This document shows positions 57,156-64,000 of a DNA stretch of 64,000 bases, piece by piece. The stretch is from Luteimonas marina (GTDB taxonomy: Bacteria; Pseudomonadota; Gammaproteobacteria; Xanthomonadales; Xanthomonadaceae). The stretch is from contig NZ_VOHK01000004.1 of NCBI RefSeq assembly GCF_007859325.1, positions 434,001-498,000 of the forward strand, in the 5' to 3' direction. Position numbers and translations under genes: made by a program. The stretch's first letter is position 1. Each line of letters begins with the position of its first letter. The notes under the pieces are model-generated. The model ran no database searches, was not told where the DNA came from, and worked only from the letters and a program-made list of their open reading frames with translations.

Positions 57156-57169
57156 ATGAATACGTATGC
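57156..57169. promoter_or_regulatory. Candidate LacI operator upstream of the TonB receptor
   Basis: ATGAATACGTATGC is the exact reverse complement of the motif at 55166-55179. It lies 127 bases before the receptor start. Two copies at two promoters of one pathway suggest a shared regulator. Confidence 0.65.
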
Positions 57170-57295
57170 GAAGGGAATTCCATCCGCTGCATCACGCATA
57201 CCATTGAGCCAACGCATCCACGCCGGAAAATCGACGTGCGTCGGGGCAGTTCCACCCATTTCGCAGCAAACCAGCATGTCCTTCGGGAGGGGAAA

Positions 57296-60052
57296 ATGTT
57301 GACACCAAGACGCAACCTGTTGAGCGCCGCCCTGGCATCGGCCATCACCTTCGCTGCCGCGGGAGTCCACGCGCAGGCGACGGACACCACGGCCGAGCAG
57401 GAACCCGCCACCGAGACCACCGACCTGGATCAGGTCGTGGTCACGGGCATCCGCCGCGGCATCGAGGATGCAATCTCGATCAAGCGCGAATCGACCTCCA
57501 TCGTCGAGGCGATCTCCGCCGAGGACATCGGCAAGCTGCCCGACGTCAGCATCGGCGAGTCCATTTCCCGCCTGCCCGGCGTCTCCGCGCAGCGCGTCGC
57601 CGGGCGCGCGCAGGTGATCAGCGTGCGCGGCCTGTCGCCCGACTTCTCCACCACGCTGCTCAACGGCCGCGAGATGGTCAGCACCGGCGACAACCGCAGC
57701 GTCGAGTTCGACCAGTACCCGTCCGAGCTGGTCAGCGGCGTGACGATCTACAAGACGCCCGACGCCGGCCTGATCGGCCAGGGCCTGTCCGGCACGCTGG
57801 ACATGCAGACCGCGCGTCCGCTGAACTTCGCCGAGACGGTGATCGCGGTCAGCGGCCGCTACCAGGAAAACTCGCTGGGCGATGCCGCCAACATCGGCGA
57901 CGACGGCGGCCGCTTCAACGCCAGCTACATCGACCAGTTCGCGGACGGCCGCTTCGGCATCGCGATCGGCTGGTCGCACTCGGACACGCCGATCCAGGAG
58001 AATCAGGTCGGCCTGTACGAACCCTGGCAGGCAATCGGCGACAACTGGCGCCCGGGCGTGGCCGAGGGCACCTACTACTCCGACGGCATCAAGGCGCTGC
58101 GCCGCACCGGCAGGCTCGAGCGCGACGGCGTGATGGCGACGCTGCAGTTCCGGCCGTCGAATGCCTGGACCAGCACGCTCGACCTGTTCTATTCGAAGGC
58201 CGAGCAGGTCGATACCGCCAACCAGTTCGAGGTCCACATCGGCGACTACAACGGCGGCTTCGACCGGCTCGACATCACCGGCACGCAGGTCAACGGCAAC
58301 AACACCTTCACCGGCGGCGTCGCCAACAACGTCTATCCGCTCGTGCGCGGCATGTACAACAAGCGCGAGGACAAGATCGAAGCCGCCGGCTGGAACAACG
58401 AGTTCAGCGTCGGCGGCGCGCGCGTCGTGGCCGACGTGAGCTGGTCGCGCACCACGCGCGACGAGCTGAGCCTGGAGAACAACACCCAGCTCACGCCGAT
58501 GCCCCAGCTTGACAGCGTGCAGCTCGATCTCCGCACCGACGGCTTCTCGCAGCTGGTCCCGGGCCGTGACTACTCGAATCCGGAATCGCTGTTCCTCACC
58601 GGCACGATCTACGGTTCCGGTTACGGCAAGACGCCCCGCGTCGAGGACGAGCTGGCGGCGTTCAAGATCGCCGCGACGCTGCCGGTGGATCGCTGGATCG
58701 CCGACATCGACGTCGGCCTGAACTACGCCGACCGCAGCAAGAACAAGCGCCAGCCGGAAGGCAACATCAATCTGGGCGCGCAGGGCGACACGACCATCGC
58801 CTCCGACCTGCAGTACGGACTGGTGGACCTGGGCTTCGCCGGCGTCGGCTACATCCCGTCGTGGAACGTGCCCGAAGCCGTCGCCCGCTACATGACCTTC
58901 AATCCGGTCGAGGACCTGGACTACCTGATTCCGAAGGCCTGGACGGTGGACGAGCAGCTGTCCACCGGCTACGTGCGCGCCAACATCAATACCGACTGGG
59001 GCAGCGTCGGCGTGCGCGGCAACTTCGGCGTGCAGGTCCAGCACACCGACCAGTCGTCCAGCGCAAACTACTGGGACGGCTCGCAGCCGGTCGGCAGCCA
59101 GGTGATCCCGATCACCAAGGGCAATACCTACACCGACATCCTGCCCAGCCTGAACCTCGCCTTCCTGTTCAACAACGACAGCACCCTGCGCGTGGCCCTG
59201 GCACGCCAGGTCGCGCGTCCGCGCGTGGACCAGATGCGCGCCTCGATGGAATTCGGCGTCGACACCACCACCGGCATCCCCGGCGCCGGTGGCGGCAACC
59301 CGGAACTGGATCCGTGGCGTGCCAACGCTTTCGACATCTCCTACGAGAAGTACTTCGGCACCCGCGCCTACGTCGCCGCCGCGTACTTCTACAAGGACCT
59401 GCGCAGCTACATCTACACCCAGACCCGCGACGGCTACGACTTCACCGACCAGGTCGCCTCCTGGCTGCAGGCCAACGGCGCGAACTATCCGGGCCTGGTG
59501 GTGCAGAACGAAGGCCGCTACAGCGCGCCGTTCAACGGCTCGGGCGGCACGCTGCAGGGCCTGGAACTGTCCGCGTCGCTGCCACTGGACCTGGTCTTCG
59601 GCGATGCCCTGCGCGGCTTCGGCGTGGTCGCCAGCGCCAGCTTCAACGACAGCGACATCAGCATCCTCGCACCCGAGAACTCGAGCAGCGTCGGCAACGA
59701 CCCGATCACCCTGCCCGGCCTGTCCGACCGCGTCTACAACCTCACCGCCTACTTCGAGCGCAACGGCTTCGAGGCGCGCGTGAGCCAGCGCCGGCGCTCG
59801 GACTTCATCGGCGAGATCGGCAACTTCTCCGGTGAACGCACCCTGCGCTACGTGGTCGGCGAGAACATCACCGACGCCCAGCTCAGCTACACCTTCAGCG
59901 GTGAAAGCGCACTGGCCGGCATGACCCTGCTGCTCCAGGCCAGCAACCTGACCGACGAGTCCTACCGCACCTACTCGGGCAGCAAGGACCGTCCACTCGA
60001 GCGCATCGAGTGGGGCCGCACCTACCTGGTGGGCCTCAACTACAAGTTCTGA
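57296..60052 (+). CDS. TonB-dependent receptor (MalA-like maltodextrin transporter)
   Basis: The product is 918 residues. It has a signal peptide (MLTPRRNLLSAALASAITFA, cut near VHAQA), a TonB box/plug (LDQVVVTGIRRGIEDAISIK, EAISAEDIGKLPDVSIGESI, RVAGRAQVISVRGLSPDFST) and a 22-strand-type barrel ending in Phe (LVGLNYKF). This Xanthomonas/Caulobacter type is known from MalA, which takes up maltodextrins. The ATG at 57296 has a strong GGAGGGG site. A clear terminator follows. It completes the alpha-glucan locus: surface uptake here, transport by the MFS protein, cleavage by the two GH13 enzymes. Confidence 0.93.
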   Translation: MLTPRRNLLSAALASAITFAAAGVHAQATDTTAEQEPATETTDLDQVVVTGIRRGIEDAISIKRESTSIVEAISAEDIGKLPDVSIGESISRLPGVSAQRVAGRAQVISVRGLSPDFSTTLLNGREMVSTGDNRSVEFDQYPSELVSGVTIYKTPDAGLIGQGLSGTLDMQTARPLNFAETVIAVSGRYQENSLGDAANIGDDGGRFNASYIDQFADGRFGIAIGWSHSDTPIQENQVGLYEPWQAIGDNWRPGVAEGTYYSDGIKALRRTGRLERDGVMATLQFRPSNAWTSTLDLFYSKAEQVDTANQFEVHIGDYNGGFDRLDITGTQVNGNNTFTGGVANNVYPLVRGMYNKREDKIEAAGWNNEFSVGGARVVADVSWSRTTRDELSLENNTQLTPMPQLDSVQLDLRTDGFSQLVPGRDYSNPESLFLTGTIYGSGYGKTPRVEDELAAFKIAATLPVDRWIADIDVGLNYADRSKNKRQPEGNINLGAQGDTTIASDLQYGLVDLGFAGVGYIPSWNVPEAVARYMTFNPVEDLDYLIPKAWTVDEQLSTGYVRANINTDWGSVGVRGNFGVQVQHTDQSSSANYWDGSQPVGSQVIPITKGNTYTDILPSLNLAFLFNNDSTLRVALARQVARPRVDQMRASMEFGVDTTTGIPGAGGGNPELDPWRANAFDISYEKYFGTRAYVAAAYFYKDLRSYIYTQTRDGYDFTDQVASWLQANGANYPGLVVQNEGRYSAPFNGSGGTLQGLELSASLPLDLVFGDALRGFGVVASASFNDSDISILAPENSSSVGNDPITLPGLSDRVYNLTAYFERNGFEARVSQRRRSDFIGEIGNFSGERTLRYVVGENITDAQLSYTFSGESALAGMTLLLQASNLTDESYRTYSGSKDRPLERIEWGRTYLVGLNYKF

Positions 60053-60079
60053 TCCGACGCGTACCAAACGCATACCTTC

Positions 60080-60114
60080 CCCCGCCGGCCCCTCCTCCGG
60101 CGGGGTTCTTTTTT
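60080..60114 (+). terminator. Rho-independent terminator after the TonB receptor
   Basis: The nine-base stem CCCCGCCGG/CCGGCGGGG with an eight-base loop is followed by TTCTTTTTT. It lies 27 bases after the receptor stop. Confidence 0.9.
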
Positions 60115-60412
60115 GGTTCTTCTCCCGAGTCCGGGAACATCGCGGGTGCGCGCGATCGAGTCCTTGTGGGCGGGACCAATCGCGTCGGCCTCGCGCTTCG
60201 TTCCGCCGGGTTGGCGCCCCCGTCCAGTGCAGGTCCGATGCCGCCGGTGTCTGTCATGATCGGCGCGCACCCACACCTGCCCGCCGATGAAGCCGATTCG
60301 CCGAGCCGTCGGGCGCACTCCGGCCGACCGCGATCCGGCCCACGTTGCGATTCCCGCGCGCGACCGGATGCGAATGGATCCGGTCGCGTGGCGATGTCCG
60401 CCCGATCGCTCC

Positions 60413-63400
60413 TCAGCGCGCAACCCGCCAGGACACGTGCACGGTCTGCAGCGGGCGCTGGCTGGCATGGTTGCCCGACAGCCAGATCACGTTGTTCCCC
60501 AGCCGCACGTTGCGCCACAGCAGGTCCGCACGCCCGTCTCCGTCGTAGTCGCCCACCGCCGCGATCGTCCAATCGAGGTTGGTCACCGCCACGACCGCCC
60601 GTTGCCGCACCATCGAACCGCCCAGCCAGATCGCGTTCACGCCCGTCGCCCGGTTGCGCCAGACGACGTCCGATTTCCCGTCCGCGTCGAAGTCGCCGAC
60701 GCCCGCCACTTCCCAGTCGAGGTTGGTCACCGCCGTCATCGCGATCTGCGTCGAATGGTTGGCCGAACGCCAGATCACGTTCACGCCCGTGCGCGCGTGG
60801 CGCCACAGGATGTCGTCGCGACCGTCGCCGTCGAAGTCGCCGACGCCCGCGACCTTCCAGTCCAGGTCGGTCACGCCCGTCACCGGCTGCTGGAGGTTCG
60901 AGTTCGCCGCCTTCCAGATGACGTTGCGGCCGTCGCCGCCGTGCCGCCAGAGGATGTCCGAACGCCCGTCACCATCGAAATCGCCCAGCCCGGCCACGAA
61001 CCAGCGTGTGTCGCTCACCGCGTTCACCGGCCGCTGGGTGTTCGAGTTCCCGCCGCGCCAGATCACGTTGCGCCCGGTGCCCGTGTGGCGCCACAGCACG
61101 TCGGCGACGTGGTCGCTGTCGAAGTCCCCGATCCCGGCGATCGACCATGCGCTGTCGACCGTCGTCAGCGCCTGCGAGGTCGCGAACTGCGGACCGTTCC
61201 AGCGCGACACCCCGCCGGTGGCGGGATTGCGCCAGAGGATGTCGGCGACCCCGTCACCGCCGAAGTCGCCGGTGCGCCAGCGCGGACGCACCGCCGTGTC
61301 GTCGTCCAGGATGCGGACCACGCCATTGTTGGGCAACCAGGCGCCCGACAGGTTCGTTGCCGTTACCGCGAACCACTCCTCCGGCTCCTTCCAGGGATCA
61401 TTCTGCAGGCGGACCGTGAGCGAACCGTAGTAGTTCTGGCCCTCAGGCACGACGACATCCAGGCTCGTGGCCTCGTAATCGTTGTCCGACATCGCACTGC
61501 CGTCGCGCGTGGCGATCGTGAACCTCGCCCCGCCCGCCGGCGCCGGCGCCGACAGCCGGACATTGACCCATGCCGTGCCGTCGCCCTCGCGCGCCGTGGC
61601 TTGCCCGATCACCAGGCTCGGCACCGAGCGCAACTCGATGTTCCGCACGGTGTCGGCCTCCACGCGCCCGACCTCCACGTCCTGGAAGACATAGGGCGCC
61701 TGGGCCTGCGCCTGCAGCCCGACCATCGAGCCACGGACGATCTTGAACCGGTACGCGAAACCGGGCGGCGTCGCGTAGGTCCAGTCGTACGACCACAGGC
61801 CGTTCGGATCGGTGGTCGTGACCAGGACCCAGGTGCCGGACGGCTCCGGCTGGCCGGCAGGCCAGGTGAGTCGCCCGCTGATCCAAGTGGCGCGTTCGAG
61901 CACGATATCCCTCACCAGATCGGCCTCGACCACGCCCAGATCGATCGTCTGCGGGCCGTACGGATCGTCCGGACGCAGTTCAAGCACCGTCCTGGCCCCC
62001 GGCAGCACGGCCACCGAGTAACTCCCGGTGCCGGCGTCGCCGTCGACGCATTCGGACAGGTAGACCGGCCGCTCGATGGTGGAGCAGGCGCGCAGGGACG
62101 GCGCGGAGGACAGCGGCGAACCGCCCGATGGCGGCAGGATCCTCCCCGACACCCGGGGCCGCGGATCCTCGTCGAGGATCGTGCCGGTCGCGACATCGGT
62201 AAGCAGCGTCGCGCCGCGGACGTTGCGCAGGGTCACACGCACGGTTTCGTCCGGTTCGACCTTGGTGTCGCCGAAAATGCGGACGGCCAGCGTGTAGATG
62301 CGATTGCCTTCCTCGATCCGCTGGTCGACGAGGTTGAAGCCCTCGTAGTCCACGCCGCCGGCCGCCGAGCCGCCGCCGCTGACGAGGTCGAAGCGGACCC
62401 CGCCCGCGGGCGCCGGCGACGCCAGGCGTACCTCGAAGTACATCTCGCGCTCGCCCGTATCCGGCTCGAATACCGGCTGGGCGTCGAAAATGGAAATGCT
62501 GCCCGGCGGATCGCGGTAGCGGGAGACCGGCGTGGCCATGAGGTTGATGCTGCGGACATTGTCCGCCTCGTTCGCGACGCCGCAGGCAGTCCCCATGCAC
62601 GCGGTGCTCAGCGGATTGGAAAAGTATCCGATCCATTGCTGCTGCCCGCTGGTGTAGGCCATCACGGTCGCGAACGCGGGCGGCCCGTCCTGGCGGTATC
62701 CGTAGGAGTACGGGAAGGCGCCCTGCGCGCCCTGCGCCGTCTCGGCATCGTGGTGCGAGCCGAGGTTGTGCCCGAGTTCGTGCGCCAGCACCAGCGGGCC
62801 GCAGGATTCGGTCGCCGTGACCGAGTAACCCGCGTCCCCGTTCGAGTAGGCACCGTTCAGGTAAGCGATGCCGCAGGTGGTGTCACCGGGCGCGTACGGC
62901 CGCAGCATCGCCACCAGGTCCGCTGCCAGTGCGTCGCGGCGCGCCCGCACATCGATGCCCGGAACCTCGTTCATGTACAGCGCGTCCAGCGCAGTGCTGT
63001 TGTATTCCTCTGCCGGATAGTCGGCCTGCTCCAGGCCGACCACGTGGAAACGCGCGACGGTGCCGCTGTCGGCATGGGCCTGGTTGGCGACCGCAACGAG
63101 GTTGGTGAACTCGCTCTCCGCCGCCGACGTCGATCCGCGCAGCGCCACCAGGTTGGCGGTGTACACGCCCAGCAGATTGATGGTGACCTCTCCGGCCGCC
63201 TTCTCCGGCACCGGCGCCACGCGGGCCGGTGCCTGCGGCGTCGCGGCTCTCAGCGCAGCACTGTCTCCGCCGGCGGGAAGCGCTGCCGTCGTCCTCGCCT
63301 GCGCGGTGGCCGGGGATTGGCCTGGCACGACCACGTCCTGCGGCACGACGTAGTCCGGCACGCCTGCCGGCATCAGCCCGCCTGCGGGCTGGACATAGGA

Positions 63401-63940
63401 TTCCCCGTGGTTGGTCACGATGTGCAGCATCCGCCCTTCCGGCGTCGGCAGGACACCGAATACGCCATCGCGACCGAACGTGATCACCGCCGCCAGCTTG
63501 CCCAGCGGCGTGTCCACCCGGCCGACGAAGGTCCAGTCTCCCGAAGGCGAGGTTTCCTGCCGCTCATAGCGGACCGGATACGCCGCCCGCCCCGGCAGCG
63601 CGATGCGCAACGTGCCGTCACCAACCGCGCGTTCCGCCGCGACCCGGCTGATTCCGACACGCACCGGCGCGGACGCCGTCGTCGCGGCAGGCGCGAACCG
63701 GTTGCCATCGTCGGCCACCGGCGCCACCAGGTCGCGCCCGGTGGCGGCCAGGTACGGGTACGGGTGACCGGCAGCCTGCGCGGTTCCCTCGTCCATTGGC
63801 ACCCCGTCCGCAACCGGACGCAACCACAGCCACAACAAGCCGCCGGCAATGACTGCGATGACCAGCAACAGTGCGATTGCAGCACCGCCATGCTCGCGCA
63901 GGCGCACGCCGCCACGCGTCGGCTGTTCAACAGAATCCAT
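60413..63940 (-). CDS. Membrane-anchored or secreted M12-type metalloprotease with Calx-beta-like and FG-GAP repeats
   Basis: The product is 1175 residues. An uncleaved-looking N-terminal helix (about 18-40, IALLLVIAVIAGGLLWLWL) precedes a propeptide-like region and a metzincin catalytic domain with HELGHNLGSHHD (387-398) and a Met-turn near ATVMAYTSG. Two Calx-beta-like segments (SPAPAGGVRFDLVSGGGSA; SAPAPAGGARFTIATRDGSA) follow. The last 260 residues contain repeated FG-GAP/VCBS units of the type GDFDGDGRSDILWRH, about seven copies, each with a DxDxDG calcium loop. It is predicted to act outside the cytoplasm on protein substrates. The ATG at 63940 is the first start. It lies at the right edge and is complete. 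Confidence 0.9.
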   Translation of the reverse strand: MDSVEQPTRGGVRLREHGGAAIALLLVIAVIAGGLLWLWLRPVADGVPMDEGTAQAAGHPYPYLAATGRDLVAPVADDGNRFAPAATTASAPVRVGISRVAAERAVGDGTLRIALPGRAAYPVRYERQETSPSGDWTFVGRVDTPLGKLAAVITFGRDGVFGVLPTPEGRMLHIVTNHGESYVQPAGGLMPAGVPDYVVPQDVVVPGQSPATAQARTTAALPAGGDSAALRAATPQAPARVAPVPEKAAGEVTINLLGVYTANLVALRGSTSAAESEFTNLVAVANQAHADSGTVARFHVVGLEQADYPAEEYNSTALDALYMNEVPGIDVRARRDALAADLVAMLRPYAPGDTTCGIAYLNGAYSNGDAGYSVTATESCGPLVLAHELGHNLGSHHDAETAQGAQGAFPYSYGYRQDGPPAFATVMAYTSGQQQWIGYFSNPLSTACMGTACGVANEADNVRSINLMATPVSRYRDPPGSISIFDAQPVFEPDTGEREMYFEVRLASPAPAGGVRFDLVSGGGSAAGGVDYEGFNLVDQRIEEGNRIYTLAVRIFGDTKVEPDETVRVTLRNVRGATLLTDVATGTILDEDPRPRVSGRILPPSGGSPLSSAPSLRACSTIERPVYLSECVDGDAGTGSYSVAVLPGARTVLELRPDDPYGPQTIDLGVVEADLVRDIVLERATWISGRLTWPAGQPEPSGTWVLVTTTDPNGLWSYDWTYATPPGFAYRFKIVRGSMVGLQAQAQAPYVFQDVEVGRVEADTVRNIELRSVPSLVIGQATAREGDGTAWVNVRLSAPAPAGGARFTIATRDGSAMSDNDYEATSLDVVVPEGQNYYGSLTVRLQNDPWKEPEEWFAVTATNLSGAWLPNNGVVRILDDDTAVRPRWRTGDFGGDGVADILWRNPATGGVSRWNGPQFATSQALTTVDSAWSIAGIGDFDSDHVADVLWRHTGTGRNVIWRGGNSNTQRPVNAVSDTRWFVAGLGDFDGDGRSDILWRHGGDGRNVIWKAANSNLQQPVTGVTDLDWKVAGVGDFDGDGRDDILWRHARTGVNVIWRSANHSTQIAMTAVTNLDWEVAGVGDFDADGKSDVVWRNRATGVNAIWLGGSMVRQRAVVAVTNLDWTIAAVGDYDGDGRADLLWRNVRLGNNVIWLSGNHASQRPLQTVHVSWRVAR

Positions 63941-64000
63941 GGTTTCCCCCTTCTCCAGATCCCCCCGGACTTGTCTGGATGTTAGCGGGATTCCGCCAAT

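Noticed and set aside
57032..60073. 1013-codon minus-strand frame opposite the TonB receptor
   Set aside because: It is an antisense shadow of a well-supported receptor gene with signal peptide, plug and C-terminal Phe.
60287..63985. 1232-codon plus-strand open frame opposite the protease
   Set aside because: It is antisense to the metalloprotease, whose motifs are clear; the sequence is Arg/His/Val-rich and matches no fold.

Overview
This is a high-GC gammaproteobacterial window. The chromosomal part points to the family Xanthomonadaceae (Lysobacter/Luteimonas/Pseudoxanthomonas-like): the order thrS-infC-rpmI-rplT-pheS-pheT-ihfA-merR-tRNA-Pro, an alpha-glucan locus built around a Xanthomonas/Caulobacter-type TonB receptor, and many palindromic intergenic repeats. 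The genus cannot be fixed by eye.

About two thirds of the window (left edge to about 41.96 kb) is one end of an integrative and conjugative element (ICE), integrated at the 3' end of a tRNA-Pro(GGG) gene. The tyrosine integrase lies directly next to the tRNA. The far end of the ICE lies beyond the left edge, where trbF is cut by the boundary. Its backbone resembles Tn4371/trb-type ICEs. It has a type IV secretion operon (traG, a CopG-like gene, trbB, C, D, E, J, L, F...), a LysR regulator with an entry-exclusion lipoprotein, a DUF3363-type relaxase with traF and a DUF2840 gene, an AlpA-like regulator, a DUF2285 protein, a ParB-like protein, DUF736, DUF2958 and RadC proteins.

Cargo sits at four places. 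(1) Near 8.8-10.7 kb lie a MarR regulator, two GNAT acetyltransferases and a small lipoprotein. (2) At 12.4-19.3 kb is a lower-GC block with an S9 peptidase, an STN-domain TonB receptor, a FecR anti-sigma factor and an ECF sigma factor; this is a surface-signalling uptake system, possibly for a peptide. (3) At 24.5-26.4 kb is a three-gene operon with an XRE regulator, a CD-NTase-like nucleotidyltransferase and a DUF6602 protein carrying a PD-(D/E)XK-like motif; it is a candidate anti-phage system. (4) At 32.5-40.1 kb, next to the integrase, is a defence island. It holds a retron with a readable msr-msd RNA flanked by 13-nt a1/a2 repeats, two genes upstream of it (HEPN-like, and a winged-helix protein with a possible degenerate nucleotidyltransferase region), a 1341-residue NACHT protein with an N-terminal nuclease-like domain, and a HigBA/RelE-type toxin-antitoxin pair with a palindromic operator.

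Right of the tRNA is core chromosome. The translation operon includes infC with an ATT start codon, and thrS is preceded by a possible leader peptide and terminator. The alpha-glucan locus follows: a LacI regulator, a lipoprotein alpha-amylase, an MFS sugar transporter, an alpha-glucosidase and a MalA-like TonB receptor. The transporter/glucosidase and receptor promoters share a near-palindromic operator-like motif. The window ends with a large membrane-anchored or secreted M12-type metalloprotease with Calx-beta-like and FG-GAP repeats.

The most interesting item is the retron with its unusual HEPN/winged-helix companions, followed by the CD-NTase/DUF6602 operon.
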